From Polynucleobacter sp. UK-Mo-2m-Kol15 (lineage in GTDB: Bacteria > Pseudomonadota > Gammaproteobacteria > Burkholderiales > Burkholderiaceae): 64,000 nucleotides of DNA. The notes under the pieces are model-generated. The model was not told the DNA's origin and did not search any database. It was given only the letters and a program-made list of their open reading frames with translations. The stretch lies in assembly GCF_018881505.1 (NCBI RefSeq), contig NZ_JACVQC010000001.1:186001-250000 (forward strand), given 5' to 3'. Below are positions 43,316-53,799 of the stretch, in pieces. How positions within the stretch are numbered: the first letter of the stretch is position 1; each line of letters starts with the position of its first letter. The position numbers and the translations under genes are program-made.

Positions 43316-44182
43316 TTATTCCGCTCCGGGATAAACCCCGTTTTTAGCCATACTGTTTAAACGAGCTACCCGCTCCTCCATCGGAGGGTGAGTAGAGAAA
43401 AGCTGTGAAAGCCCACCTGCGGTCAGCGGATTAATGATCATCATTTGTGCTGTTTCAGGATGTCGCTCTATTGCTTGAAATGGTGTTCCTTGAGAATAGG
43501 TATGAATTTTTTGGAGTGCCTGTGCAAGCGCCTCGGGATCGGCGCTAATTTCAGCGCCTCCACGATCAGCCTCATATTCACGGGCGCGGGATATGCTCAT
43601 CTGAATTAGGCTAGCTGCCAGCGGGGCCAAAATCATTACCAGCAATGAAGCCAGGGGATTGCCCTGTCGGCCATCCGAATTTCGACCGCCAGCAAACATC
43701 GCGAGATTGGCTAATGCAGAAATAGCGCCGGCCATGGTTGCGGCCAAGGTAGAAATAAGGATATCTCGGTGCCTAACGTGTGCAAGCTCATGTGCCATGA
43801 CGCCCCGTAATTCACGGGCCGAAAGGATTTTGAGAATGCCAGTAGTTGCTGCAACGGAAGCATGTTCAGGATTTCGACCAGTTGCAAACGCATTTGGGGC
43901 ATCCTCTTCAATCAAAAATACTTTGGGCATAGGTAGCCCCGCTTTATTGGCCAATTCTTTAACCATGGCGTAGAACTGAGGGGCAGAGCGCTCATCTACC
44001 TGTTGCGCATTGGTCATCTTCAAAACCATCGTATCTGAAAACCAATAGCTAAAAAAGTTCATTCCAACTGCAATCAATAAAGCTAAAAACATTCCCTGCT
44101 CACCGCCTAACATACCGCCGACCACAATAAACAATGCAGTAATTGCCGCCATTAAAATCGCTGTCTTCGCCAAATTAAACAT
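43316..44182 (-). CDS. htpX: Membrane zinc metalloprotease HtpX
   Basis: Inner-membrane protease of 288 residues that degrades damaged membrane proteins. The zinc site is [10 protein letters not shown], and the third ligand Glu is in the [11 protein letters not shown] region. There are two N-terminal and two further membrane segments. I chose ATG 44182, which has AAGGAGG seven bases upstream and overlaps the fmt stop; the longer frame from TTG 44215 would hide that site. Confidence 0.95.
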   Translation of the reverse strand: MFNLAKTAILMAAITALFIVVGGMLGGEQGMFLALLIAVGMNFFSYWFSDTMVLKMTNAQQVDERSAPQFYAMVKELANKAGLPMPKVFLIEEDAPNAFATGRNPEHASVAATTGILKILSARELRGVMAHELAHVRHRDILISTLAATMAGAISALANLAMFAGGRNSDGRQGNPLASLLVMILAPLAASLIQMSISRAREYEADRGGAEISADPEALAQALQKIHTYSQGTPFQAIERHPETAQMMIINPLTAGGLSQLFSTHPPMEERVARLNSMAKNGVYPGAE

Positions 44183-45197
44183 TGGTGCCTCCTTGCTTGT
44201 TTGTGAGCTTTTCAAACCTCATTGAAAATTGTGTACTTAGGCTGCCAGAGATACATTGAACTGCAGAAATCTTTTTTCCACCCGGCTTTTGCATTTCTAA
44301 GATCTCAATCACACCCTTGCCACACTGAACATAAAGCCCATTGTCACTTAAGCCCAACACCTGCCCAGGGAGAGCATCTTGGGGTGTTTGTATCTTACTG
44401 GGCAAACAAGAATTCCAAAACTTGAATTGCTCACCATGCAGGCTGCTGGTAGATCCAGGAAATGGATTGAAAGCGCGAATACGTCGATCGATCTCGACGG
44501 CACTCAAATACCAATCAATCTCCGCTTCATTCTTTAGTATTTTCTCTGCATAGGTAAGCCCTAGGTTGGGCTGAGGGGTTCTTGTAATAACAATGCCGCG
44601 GTCCAAATCGTTAAGGGTCTTCACCATTAGCTCTGCACCCAAGACAGCCAAACGATCGTGAAGTGATGCACTAGTTTCATCTGCCGATATTGTTAGATCC
44701 TCCACCAGCACGGTATCGCCGGTATCCAAGCCAACATCCATCTGCATAATGCTGACACCAGTCCTGTCATCGCCGCTCTCTATAGCGCGCTGTATCGGTG
44801 CAGCGCCGCGCCATCTTGGCAGCAAGGAAGCGTGAATATTAAAACAACCGTGCCCATCATTTCGAGAGGCAAGATCAAGAATATCTTGGGGAAGGATTAG
44901 TCCATAGGCAACTACTACCATGGCATCAAAATCAATGGCAGATAAGTATTGATGCGCTTCTTGCGCAGCATCTCTTTTCTGTAAATCAGTATGGTCCAAC
45001 TTCAGCGTTTCAGGCTGTAGTACCGGAATGCCTTTCTCTTGCGCAAACGCTTTTACGGGACTCGCCTGAAGATGCATACCTCGACCCGCACGACGATCTG
45101 GCTGAGTAAGCGCTAGAACAATTTGATGCCCAGCTTTTTCTATTGCACGCATTGCCTGTGCAGCAAACTCCGGGGTTCCAGCAAAGACAATTTTCAT
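44175..45197 (-). CDS. fmt: Methionyl-tRNA formyltransferase
   Basis: Formylates the initiator Met-tRNA with 10-formyltetrahydrofolate. The 340-residue protein has the formyltransferase fold with [13 protein letters not shown], the catalytic Asn-His-Asp set ([17 protein letters not shown] and [15 protein letters not shown]), and the C-terminal OB-like domain. It is 7 bp downstream of def, its usual partner, and overlaps htpX. Confidence 0.97.
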   Translation of the reverse strand: MKIVFAGTPEFAAQAMRAIEKAGHQIVLALTQPDRRAGRGMHLQASPVKAFAQEKGIPVLQPETLKLDHTDLQKRDAAQEAHQYLSAIDFDAMVVVAYGLILPQDILDLASRNDGHGCFNIHASLLPRWRGAAPIQRAIESGDDRTGVSIMQMDVGLDTGDTVLVEDLTISADETSASLHDRLAVLGAELMVKTLNDLDRGIVITRTPQPNLGLTYAEKILKNEAEIDWYLSAVEIDRRIRAFNPFPGSTSSLHGEQFKFWNSCLPSKIQTPQDALPGQVLGLSDNGLYVQCGKGVIEILEMQKPGGKKISAVQCISGSLSTQFSMRFEKLTNKQGGTNV

Positions 45198-45204
45198 TGG
45201 GCGC

Positions 45205-45720
45205 TTAGCGCTTGCCTACTAATTCTTTTGCACGCTTTTTCATTTTGAGAGAAATCCGACCGCGCTTCAACATCGAGAGGTATTCAACAAATACCTTGCC
45301 CTGTAGGTGATCCATCTCATGCTGCAAACAAACTGATAGCAAGCCATCTGCCTCCACTTCAAACGCTTTCCCGTTGATATCGAGCGCCTTAACTCGTACC
45401 ACTGCCGGGCGGTCAACCTCATCGTAATACTCTGGCACGGAAAGACAGCCTTCACGCCATGATTTTTTTTCTGGGCTTGCCCAAACTAATTCAGGATTGA
45501 TAAACACCATCAACTGATCTTGGTCGTCTGAAACATCAATCACAACGATTCGCTCATGAATGTCCACCTGAGTTGCAGCTAAACCAACGCCAGGAGCGTC
45601 GTACATAGTCTCAGCCATGTCCGCCACAATTTTTTTGATGCGTGCATCTACCTGCGCCACAGGTTCAGCAACTTTGTGTAGGCGTGGATCTGGGTAACAA
45701 AGGACGGTTAGTAAAGCCAT
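45205..45720 (-). CDS. def: Peptide deformylase
   Basis: Metalloenzyme of 171 residues that removes N-formyl from new proteins. The three motifs are [15 protein letters not shown] (metal-binding Cys) and QHEMDH (metal ligands plus catalytic Glu). I chose ATG 45720 ([14 protein letters not shown]); an ATG at 45735 would add five residues. It is the first gene of the def-fmt-htpX-rsmB-DUF4390-ntrY-ntrX series, and divergent from dprA. Confidence 0.95.
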   Translation of the reverse strand: MALLTVLCYPDPRLHKVAEPVAQVDARIKKIVADMAETMYDAPGVGLAATQVDIHERIVVIDVSDDQDQLMVFINPELVWASPEKKSWREGCLSVPEYYDEVDRPAVVRVKALDINGKAFEVEADGLLSVCLQHEMDHLQGKVFVEYLSMLKRGRISLKMKKRAKELVGKR

Positions 45721-45791
45721 ATGGGAATTATCCAACAGAGTAATGAGACTGTCCCGATAGTTCTCTCACGCCCGATGCCGACAATCACTTT

Positions 45792-46502
45792 ATGGACACC
45801 CTCAAAAGCCCTCATATTATTCAACTACGCCGTAGCGCCCCTGGCTACCCAGTTCGTCTATTGGATTTGTTTGACCCACCAAATCCACTCTATGTATATG
45901 GAGATATTGGCCTGCTGAACTTACCCATGATTGCCATTGTGGGTTCACGCGCTGCCAGCCCAGAAGGAATCAAGAATGCGAGTGATTTTGCTCAAGCCCT
46001 ATCTGCGGAGGGGTATCTCGTCATTTCTGGGTTGGCACGGGGCATAGATGGGGCAGCTCACCTCGGAGCGCTTGGCCCAAATCAAAGCCATCCAACCCTA
46101 GCAGTCTGCGGAACAGGGCTCGATATCGTCTACCCCAGAGAGCATCTTGCCCTGGCTCAGTCGATTGGTGGCACTGGACTCTTGGTATCTGAGCTAGCGC
46201 CAGGAATGGGGCCAAAGGCCTGTCATTTCCCTCGCAGAAACCGCATCATTGCAGCCCTGGCCCTCGGAATTCTCGTAATTGAGGCTGCGGAACGCTCTGG
46301 CTCGCTGATTACAGCCAGACTAGGGAGCGAGCTTGGGCGCGAGATTTTTGCAATTCCTGGGTCAATACACCACCCCCTTTCTAGGGGCTGCCACCAATTA
46401 ATTCAGCAGGGAGCCAAACTCGTTCAATCGCCGAAAGATGTTCTTGAAGAACTGCCAAAATGGTCAAAACCGCATTTAAAGCCATTTAAAGCATTGTTTT
46501 AA
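45792..46502 (+). CDS. dprA: Short DprA-like protein
   Basis: DNA-processing protein that in other bacteria loads RecA on incoming single-stranded DNA during transformation. The 236 residues contain the whole Rossmann-like core: GSRAASPEG, SGLARGIDGAAHLGAL, GTGLDIVYPREH, SELAPGMGPKACHFPRRNRI and SLITARLGSELGRE. The usual N-terminal SAM-like domain and C-terminal winged helix are both absent; common DprA is about 360 residues. The frame has a TGA at 45744 and no earlier start, so the shortness is real in this sequence. Confidence 0.85.
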   Translation: MDTLKSPHIIQLRRSAPGYPVRLLDLFDPPNPLYVYGDIGLLNLPMIAIVGSRAASPEGIKNASDFAQALSAEGYLVISGLARGIDGAAHLGALGPNQSHPTLAVCGTGLDIVYPREHLALAQSIGGTGLLVSELAPGMGPKACHFPRRNRIIAALALGILVIEAAERSGSLITARLGSELGREIFAIPGSIHHPLSRGCHQLIQQGAKLVQSPKDVLEELPKWSKPHLKPFKALF

Positions 46503-46687
46503 GATAATTTAGGCCTTTAGTGGGGTCTTTCTAAATACTAAAAAATAAGGCTTTTGGACTTTTGTTAATTTATCGGTTAATAATAAAAAAGGGATGTGGG
46601 GAAGGTCTGATCAAGATCTGGTTTAAATTGGTCACCCGTTTTCACCCATTAAAAACATCATTTGAAGCTCAAATTTAGGCAAAAAGC

Positions 46688-49339
46688 GTGGCAACTAAAG
46701 TATCTACCAAAAAAAGCAGCCCAAAGACTTCGGCCACTGATCACCCCAAGGCGCTGATCATTGCGGAGAAACCTTCTGTAGCCAATGACATTGCAAAAGC
46801 TTTGGGGGGCTTCACTAAATATGAGGAGTATTTCGAGAGCGATGACTTTGTTATCTCTTCTGCGGTTGGCCATCTATTAGAAATTGCTGCCCCGGAAGAA
46901 TTTGATGTCAAACGCGGAAAATGGTCATTTGCGAATCTTCCAGTTGTGCCGCCCTATTTTGATTTACGTCCGATAGCTAAAACTGAATCGCGGCTTAAGG
47001 TATTACAAAAACTCATTAAACGTAAAGATATTAATGAGCTCATCAATGCATGTGACGCGGGACGCGAAGGTGAGTTGATCTTTCGCTTGATTGCACAGCA
47101 TGCGAAAGCGCCGCAAGCGATTAAGCGTCTCTGGCTGCAATCTATGACCCCCGCAGCAATCAGAGACGGGTTTGCTTCTCTACGCAGTGATAGCGATATG
47201 CAACCCCTGGCAGACGCAGCGCGTTGCCGCTCTGAAGCTGACTGGCTCGTTGGCATCAATGGCACGCGCGCTATGACAGCATTCAATAGCAAGAGTGGTG
47301 GCTTCTTCCTAACAACAGTTGGTCGAGTACAAACACCAACACTGTCAATTGTTGTCGAGCGCGAAGAGCTGATTCGCAAATTTATCTCCAAAGACTATTG
47401 GGAGGTTAAGGCGGAATTTATTGCTGCGGCTGGCATATATGAAGGCCGCTGGTTTGATCCTAAGTTTAAGAAAGATACCGCAGCCCCAGATGCTCGTGAG
47501 AATCGCCTGTGGAGTGAAGCTGCTGCTCAAAGCATTGTGGCTGCATGTCGTGATAAAAAAGCGAGCGTAAAGGAAGAAGCCAAGCCTGCAACTCAACTCG
47601 CACCTCAACTATTTGATCTAACCAGCTTGCAACGTGAGGCTAATGCACGCTTCGGCTTTTCTGCTAAAAATACTTTGGGTCTAGCTCAGGCGCTTTACGA
47701 GCGCCATAAAGTGCTGACCTATCCGCGTACGGATGCTAAGGCACTGCCTGAAGATTATCTAGATACCGTAAAGCAAACCATGGAAAACCTGGCTGCGAAC
47801 TCACAAGAATATCGACTATTTGCTAAACAAATTTTGCAGGGCGACCCTAAGGATCCAAAAGCTAAGGCCGGTTTTGGTTGGATCAAACCTAACAAACGTA
47901 TTTTTGATAACTCAAAAATATCGGATCACTTTGCGATCATCCCCACATTAGAGTCTCCAAAAAGTCTGAGCGAGCCGGAACAAAAACTTTATGATTTAGT
48001 GGTTCGTCGCTTCTTAGCGGTTTTTTATCCCGCTGCTGAATTCCGAGTCACCACCCGCATTACCGAAGTATCTGGGCACCACTTTAAAACTGAAGGTCGG
48101 GTGCTGGTCACTCCAGGTTGGCTAACGGTATATGGTAGATCCAATCAAGCAGATGATGAATTGGTAGCGGTGCAAGAAGGTGAAACCGTCCAAAATGAAA
48201 CTATTGCAGCCATCCCATTAAAAACCAAACCACCAGCGCGCTATACAGAAGCAACATTGCTGTCAGCCATGGAAAGTGCGGGCAAATGGGTGGACGATGA
48301 TGAGATGCGTGAGGCGATGGCTGAAAAGGGTTTGGGCACACCTGCAACACGTGCAGCCATCATTGAAGGCCTGCTGGCAGAAAAATATATGGTTAGAGAG
48401 GCTCGTGAGCTCATTCCTACTGCCAAGGCATTCCAATTAATGACGCTCTTGCGCGGCCTGGATGTTGAAGAATTAACCCGACCAGATCTTACGGGTAGTT
48501 GGGAAAATAAGCTTTCTCTGATTGAGCGTGGCGAGATGAACCGCGATACATTTATGCAAGAAATTGCTCAGATGACCCAGCGCATCGTCAAGCGTGCAAA
48601 AGAATATGACAGTGATACCATTCCTGGTGACTATGCCACCATGTCTACACCATGTCCTCACTGCAAGGGTCCGGTAAAAGAAAACTATCGTCGCTTTGCT
48701 TGTGAGAAGTGTGGATTTACCATCAGCAAAACTCCGGGCGGGCGGGCGTTTGAATATCCAGAAGTAGAAGAACTGCTTCGCGAAAAAACGATTGGGCCAC
48801 TCCAAGGTTTCCGCAGCAAGATGGGAAGGCCATTCGCCGCCATTATTAAGTTAAGTGAAATTCCTGAAGATGATGCAGATTATCCAAATGCAGGCTTTAA
48901 GCTTGAGTTTGATTTTGGCAATACTCAAGAAGATGAATCTGAAGCTATCGACTTTACTGGCCGCCAGGCTTTGGGGGTTTGCCCTAAATGCTCAGGCGCA
49001 GTATACGAAGATGGCATGCGTTACTTGTGCGAAAGAAATACCGGCCCCGATAAGTCTTGTGATTTCAAGACGGGCAAGGTCGTTTTGCAACAAGAGATCT
49101 CTGCTGAGCAAGTACAGAAATTGCTTACCGAAGGCAAAACAGATTTGCTAACCAACTTTAAATCTAACCGAACAGGGCGTGGCTTTAAGGCTTATCTTGC
49201 TTTGGGCCCAGATGGCAAAATTGGTTTTGAATTTGAAGCAAAAGCGCCAGCAAAGAAGCGGGCGGGCGCTAGCGCGGCCACCAAGTCTGCAGCAAAGCCT
49301 AAGCGCGTCAGCAAGGCTAAGTCGTCTTCTAGCACTTGA
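46688..49339 (+). CDS. topB: DNA topoisomerase III (type IA)
   Basis: Type IA topoisomerase of 883 residues. The TOPRIM domain has LIIAEKPSVA and DAGREGE; the active-site Tyr is in the TYPRTD motif, and the PATRA segment follows. Two zinc-like cysteine clusters occur in the C-terminal third (CPHC-x-CEKC and CPKC-x-C). The last 35 residues are a Lys/Ala/Ser-rich tail. The start is GTG. Substrate and domain layout fit TopB rather than TopA. Its 3' end overlaps the mnmC gene by 148 bp on the other strand. Confidence 0.94.
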   Translation: MATKVSTKKSSPKTSATDHPKALIIAEKPSVANDIAKALGGFTKYEEYFESDDFVISSAVGHLLEIAAPEEFDVKRGKWSFANLPVVPPYFDLRPIAKTESRLKVLQKLIKRKDINELINACDAGREGELIFRLIAQHAKAPQAIKRLWLQSMTPAAIRDGFASLRSDSDMQPLADAARCRSEADWLVGINGTRAMTAFNSKSGGFFLTTVGRVQTPTLSIVVEREELIRKFISKDYWEVKAEFIAAAGIYEGRWFDPKFKKDTAAPDARENRLWSEAAAQSIVAACRDKKASVKEEAKPATQLAPQLFDLTSLQREANARFGFSAKNTLGLAQALYERHKVLTYPRTDAKALPEDYLDTVKQTMENLAANSQEYRLFAKQILQGDPKDPKAKAGFGWIKPNKRIFDNSKISDHFAIIPTLESPKSLSEPEQKLYDLVVRRFLAVFYPAAEFRVTTRITEVSGHHFKTEGRVLVTPGWLTVYGRSNQADDELVAVQEGETVQNETIAAIPLKTKPPARYTEATLLSAMESAGKWVDDDEMREAMAEKGLGTPATRAAIIEGLLAEKYMVREARELIPTAKAFQLMTLLRGLDVEELTRPDLTGSWENKLSLIERGEMNRDTFMQEIAQMTQRIVKRAKEYDSDTIPGDYATMSTPCPHCKGPVKENYRRFACEKCGFTISKTPGGRAFEYPEVEELLREKTIGPLQGFRSKMGRPFAAIIKLSEIPEDDADYPNAGFKLEFDFGNTQEDESEAIDFTGRQALGVCPKCSGAVYEDGMRYLCERNTGPDKSCDFKTGKVVLQQEISAEQVQKLLTEGKTDLLTNFKSNRTGRGFKAYLALGPDGKIGFEFEAKAPAKKRAGASAATKSAAKPKRVSKAKSSSST

Positions 49340-50400
49340 GAGCTAATGAGTTTGGCTGCCAAGGCTGACCAAAGCGCGCCCCTCGACCCCAAGGCTGTTG
49401 CCAAAAATATCCCTGGGCGTTGAGTAAGCTCGCCAATGATCGGTAGGCGATCGCCAGCAACACAGCGTATGCCAACGAAACTTCCCATCTTTTGAAGTTG
49501 GCTAACATCACCCTCTACATAATTCAATAAGCCTTTTGCTTGACTGCGATTAAAGTCATCGCTTGAATCCCAATCTTGAAGGTTGGATTCTCCCTCATCA
49601 AAACTGGAGCCTACTATCCACCGATAATTTCCATCGGGCAGTTTCTCGGCCGGTAAACAATAGCCATCGCCTGATATAGCCGTAGGTGGCAGTCGCGCCG
49701 CCCAAGAATTTTTCGCGGTAATAGAAAAAATACTCAGCTGTCCTCGCACTGGCCTCAAGGGAAGTCGGACATCAATACTCGCAACTAACTTTTTAGTTTC
49801 TAGCGCTGCCGCAATAATGACTTTATCGGCAGTCATGATTAAATCATCTTGGAGATTAAACAAGCCCCAAGCTCCGCCGACTTTTTCCAGTCGAGCTACT
49901 GAGGTATTCCAACAGCAAATCAGTTTTGGGTGTGGCTTTAACGCATCTTGTGTTGCCTCAAACAAATTGAGTGATGCACCCCGCGGAAGCCAAATGCCAT
50001 CTTGATGAATCCCACAGACTTCCAGCGCCTCTTTTGCAGAGAGCGCTCGAGCCATCTCTTCATCTAGATTAAGTGATTGTAGGTAGCCCGCGACATCATC
50101 GCGATTAAAAGATTTATCTTTCTTGCTTGGCTGAAAAATACCGTGTTGTTTCCAAACCTGGCCCCAACGCGCTTCTGCCATCAAAAATGCAATGCGGGTT
50201 AATCGCAATAAGCGGGGGGCGCCACGACCAACATGAGGGTGCGCTATGGCATAAGCATGGCTAGAACATGCTGAAGCGGGGTGAGATGCAGAATCGACAA
50301 TACAAACTGCTTGACCACGGTTGAGCAACTCATTGGCAATGCATGCGCCTGCTATGCCCGCCCCAATCACCACGATCTCATGGTGTTGGGGTAAGGTCAT
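49192..50400 (-). CDS. mnmC: FAD-dependent oxidoreductase, MnmC C-domain type
   Basis: Probable oxidase of the tRNA wobble uridine pathway (cmnm5s2U34 to nm5s2U34), 402 residues. The N-terminal GxGxxG motif is IVVIGAGIAGACIANEL, and the DAO-type segment VGIRCVAGDRLPIIG near the C-terminus is typical of MnmC. The methyltransferase half of E. coli MnmC is absent, so it is a stand-alone oxidase. The conserved end ALAPARFF lies inside the topB overlap, so the overlap is not an annotation artefact. Confidence 0.82.
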   Translation of the reverse strand: MTLPQHHEIVVIGAGIAGACIANELLNRGQAVCIVDSASHPASACSSHAYAIAHPHVGRGAPRLLRLTRIAFLMAEARWGQVWKQHGIFQPSKKDKSFNRDDVAGYLQSLNLDEEMARALSAKEALEVCGIHQDGIWLPRGASLNLFEATQDALKPHPKLICCWNTSVARLEKVGGAWGLFNLQDDLIMTADKVIIAAALETKKLVASIDVRLPLRPVRGQLSIFSITAKNSWAARLPPTAISGDGYCLPAEKLPDGNYRWIVGSSFDEGESNLQDWDSSDDFNRSQAKGLLNYVEGDVSQLQKMGSFVGIRCVAGDRLPIIGELTQRPGIFLATALGSRGALWSALAAKLISSQVLEDDLALLTRLGFAADLVAALAPARFFAGAFASNSKPILPSGPKAR

Positions 50401-50447
50401 TCAGTAAAAATATTTTTGGGAAGGCTTTTTAAACTTCTAGGGGATGC

Positions 50448-52295
50448 CTAGGCGCTTAAGCGATTCTCAATTTTGCTACGCACTTCGATTAACTCTTTAG
50501 GCAAACGCTCACCCAAATGCTCAAACAATTCTGAATGGAGCTTGAGTTCATTCTTCCAATCATCGAGACCAACAGTAATGGCTTTCTCAAATTTTTCTAC
50601 TGAGTAATCGAGACCACTCCAATGCATGTCGGCATGCTCTGGGCAAATACCAAAGACAGTTTCCTTGCCTTTAGCTGTGCCTTCAGCGCGGCCTAAGATC
50701 CAAGAAAGTACGCGCATGTTTTCGCCAAAGCCGGGCCACACAAACTTACCATTTTCATCTTTGCGGAACCAATTCACACAATAGATCTTTGGCAACACTG
50801 CGCCCTCAGCAGCCAACTTGTTGCCGATATTTAACCAGTGTTGGAAATAGTCGCTCATGTTGTAACCAGCAAATGCAATCATCGCAAATGGATCACGACG
50901 CACAACACCAACTTGACCAGTAATCGCCGCAGTAGTTTCAGAGCCCATTGTTGCGGCCATGTAAACACCTTCTACCCAGTCACGCGCTTCGCTGACCAAT
51001 GGCACGGTATCTGAACGGCGGCCGCCAAACAGGAACGCATCAATTGCAACGCCCTCTGGATCATCCCAGCTAGGATCAACAGCAGGGTTGTTTGTTGCAG
51101 CAACAGTAAAGCGTGAATTTGCATGCGCGGCATTTCGGCCAGCTGCGCCATCTGCAGGAGTCCAATCCTTACCCTGCCAATCGATTAAGTGTGCTGGGGG
51201 TGTATCCGTTAAGCCCTCCCACCAAACATCACCATCATCAGTTAAACCAACGTTAGTGAAAATCACATCCTGGTTCAATGAATCCAGGCAGTTTGGATTG
51301 GTCTGACGATTTGTGCCTGGCGCAACTCCGAAGTAACCAGACTCCGGATTAATTGCGAACAAGCGCGTCTTGCCAGTAATGGCGTCTTTGCGTGGCTTGA
51401 TCCATGCAATATCGTCACCAACAGTAGTCACTTTCCAACCCTCAAATCCCTTTGGGGGAATCATCATAGAGAAGTTCGTTTTTCCACAGGCAGATGGGAA
51501 TGCAGCAGCAATATGGTATTTCTTGCCTTCGGGAGATGTAACTCCCAAGATCAACATATGCTCAGCTAACCAACCTTGATCGCGCCCCATATTAGATGCG
51601 ATACGCAATGCAAAACACTTCTTGCCCAACAATGCGTTGCCGCCGTACCCAGAACCAAAAGACCAGATCTCGCGCGTTTCTGGATAGTGAACGATGTACT
51701 TAGCTTTGTTGTTCGGCCAAGCAACATCTTTTTCGCCAGCAGCCAAAGGCTTGCCAACAGTGTGGATGCAAGGAACAAATTCGCCAGAAGCTCCAAGCTG
51801 ATCAATCACCGCTTTGCCCATACGGGTCATCAAGCGCATATTGATTGCAACATAAGGGCTGTCAGATAGCTCAACACCAATGTGGGCGATAGGTGAGCCG
51901 ATTGGGCCCATGGAGAATGGAACTACATACATTGTTCTGCCGCGCATGCAGCCATCAAACAGTGGCTGAAGAGTAGCGCGCATTTCGCTTGGCTCAACCC
52001 AATTGTTGGTTGGTCCAGCATCTTCTTTTTTTTCAGAGCAGATAAAGGTACGGTCTTCAACGCGGGCAACATCATCTGGGTCAGACAAGGCCAAGAAAGA
52101 GTTTTTGCGCTTAGCTGGGTTAAGGCGCTTGAATACACCTGCATCTACCAGCAAGTCACAGAACTCATCGTATTCAGCCTGGGAGCCGTCACACCAGCGA
52201 ATCTTGTCTGGCTTGGTAAGGGCGGCAATGTCTGCCACCCATTGAATCAATTTTTGATTTTTTACGTACTCAGGTGCATTGGTGTTGATTGTCAT
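50448..52295 (-). CDS. pckG: Phosphoenolpyruvate carboxykinase (GTP)
   Basis: GTP-dependent PEPCK of 615 residues that makes phosphoenolpyruvate from oxaloacetate. It has the kinase-1a P-loop with the mobile Cys ([10 protein letters not shown]), the metal-binding region IGDDIAW, and [14 protein letters not shown]. The GTP type, unlike the ATP type, has this FPSACGKTN motif. It is a single-gene unit in a 92-bp gap from mnmE. Confidence 0.96.
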   Translation of the reverse strand: MTINTNAPEYVKNQKLIQWVADIAALTKPDKIRWCDGSQAEYDEFCDLLVDAGVFKRLNPAKRKNSFLALSDPDDVARVEDRTFICSEKKEDAGPTNNWVEPSEMRATLQPLFDGCMRGRTMYVVPFSMGPIGSPIAHIGVELSDSPYVAINMRLMTRMGKAVIDQLGASGEFVPCIHTVGKPLAAGEKDVAWPNNKAKYIVHYPETREIWSFGSGYGGNALLGKKCFALRIASNMGRDQGWLAEHMLILGVTSPEGKKYHIAAAFPSACGKTNFSMMIPPKGFEGWKVTTVGDDIAWIKPRKDAITGKTRLFAINPESGYFGVAPGTNRQTNPNCLDSLNQDVIFTNVGLTDDGDVWWEGLTDTPPAHLIDWQGKDWTPADGAAGRNAAHANSRFTVAATNNPAVDPSWDDPEGVAIDAFLFGGRRSDTVPLVSEARDWVEGVYMAATMGSETTAAITGQVGVVRRDPFAMIAFAGYNMSDYFQHWLNIGNKLAAEGAVLPKIYCVNWFRKDENGKFVWPGFGENMRVLSWILGRAEGTAKGKETVFGICPEHADMHWSGLDYSVEKFEKAITVGLDDWKNELKLHSELFEHLGERLPKELIEVRSKIENRLSA

Positions 52296-52386
52296 GGGAA
52301 TCCTATGAAATGTAATATTTTTAATCGCACTATTTTAACATTTTGGGTAAATTTTTAGGGCACAGCCTCATCGGGGACCAGGATCC

Positions 52387-53775
52387 TTACTTGCCAATAC
52401 AAAATTGGCTAAATATCTTGCCCAAAAGGTCATCCGGCAGGAGTTTTCCGGTAATTTGCCCAAGCTGATCTTGTGCTAAACGGAGCTCTTCTGCAAATAA
52501 CTCCAGCGATATGTTGCCATCTGCTGCAAATTGTTGAGATTTTTCTAAATGAGTGCTTGCCCTATCTAAGCAATCTAGGTGGCGTCTACGAGCAACAATA
52601 GCACCCTCTTGAGGGCCGCCCCAACCCACAGACTCAAGGATTTTTTGCTTTAGCACCTCAAGCCCAGCGCCAGTCTTGGCTGAAATGAGCAATGCGCGCA
52701 TCTTATTCTGGTTGGCAGTGGGTGTACCCAATAAATCTGATTTGTTGATGACCTCCAAAACAGGGCATTTGGGTGGGATTGCCTCCAATATTTGGGCTTT
52801 CAGCGTCAAGGTGGCGGAATCTACTGCGCCTGTAGAGCCTGGATCCTGCAGGAAGATCACTAAGTCTGCGGCCCGAAGAGCCTCCCAAGATCTTTCAATG
52901 CCTTTTGCCTCAACTAGATCACCAGTTTGGCGCAAGCCAGCGGTATCAATGATGTGCATGGGCACACCGCCAATAGTGATGCTCTCTTTAATGCGGTCTC
53001 TTGTGGTTCCGGCAATGGGTGTCACAATAGCGACCTCCTCACCAGCTAGACGGTTAAGGAGCGAGCTTTTTCCAACATTGGGAGCGCCAGCCAAAACTAG
53101 TTGGATGCCATCACGCAAAATCTTTCCCTGTTTTGCGCCTTCCCTGAGCGCATAAAGCTTTTCCATCACCCCACTTAAGCGTTGACGAGCCTGAGCGTTT
53201 TCCAAAAACTCAATTTCTTCTTCAGGGAAGTCCAGTGTTGACTCTACCAAAATTCGTAGCTGGGTAATCTCTTCAACTAAAGAATTAATGTCGTTTGAAA
53301 AAGCACCCTGCAGCGAACGAGCTGCCCCACGAACAGCAGCCTCACTTTGAGCGTCGATTAAGTCAGCAATCGCTTCTGCTTGAGCTAAATCGATTTTGTC
53401 ATTGAGGTATGCCCGCAAAGAAAACTCGCCTGGCTCTGCAAGCACCAAGCCCCAAGCTTTCCCTAGTTCCAGACAACGCTTCATGACCAACTCTAAAAGC
53501 TGTGGGCCACCATGGCATTGCAACTCTAAAACATCTTCCCCCGTAAAAGATGCAGGGGCAGCAAAGTAAATGGCGATAAGTTGGTCGATTAACTCACCTT
53601 GAGCATCTCGGAGGGTGAGAAGGTTGGCCTGACGTGGGACCAGCACCCTATGAAATAAAGCCTCGGCAATCGGCAAAAGCTGGGGTCCACTAATCCGAAT
53701 GACGCCAACACCTGCTTTGCCAGGCGCAGTAGCAACCGCAATGATGGGTAATTTTCTCGTCATCATTGCGGGCAC
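52387..53775 (-). CDS. mnmE: tRNA modification GTPase MnmE
   Basis: GTPase that with MnmG (encoded at the far end of the window) modifies U34 of tRNAs. The 462-residue protein has an N-terminal tetrahydrofolate-binding domain, a central helical domain interrupted by the G domain (GAPNVGKSSLLNRL, DTAGLRQTGD, INKSDLLG), and the C-terminal CIGK with the essential Cys. It is last in the rpmH-rnpA-yidD-yidC-mnmE order. Confidence 0.96.
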   Translation of the reverse strand: MPAMMTRKLPIIAVATAPGKAGVGVIRISGPQLLPIAEALFHRVLVPRQANLLTLRDAQGELIDQLIAIYFAAPASFTGEDVLELQCHGGPQLLELVMKRCLELGKAWGLVLAEPGEFSLRAYLNDKIDLAQAEAIADLIDAQSEAAVRGAARSLQGAFSNDINSLVEEITQLRILVESTLDFPEEEIEFLENAQARQRLSGVMEKLYALREGAKQGKILRDGIQLVLAGAPNVGKSSLLNRLAGEEVAIVTPIAGTTRDRIKESITIGGVPMHIIDTAGLRQTGDLVEAKGIERSWEALRAADLVIFLQDPGSTGAVDSATLTLKAQILEAIPPKCPVLEVINKSDLLGTPTANQNKMRALLISAKTGAGLEVLKQKILESVGWGGPQEGAIVARRRHLDCLDRASTHLEKSQQFAADGNISLELFAEELRLAQDQLGQITGKLLPDDLLGKIFSQFCIGK

Positions 53776-53799
53776 ACCTTATTTATCTTTAAGCAAGCT

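Noticed and set aside
46503..46687. The 185-bp gap between dprA and topB
   Set aside because: AT-rich with no clear hairpin, operator or small gene; it is likely just the topB promoter region.
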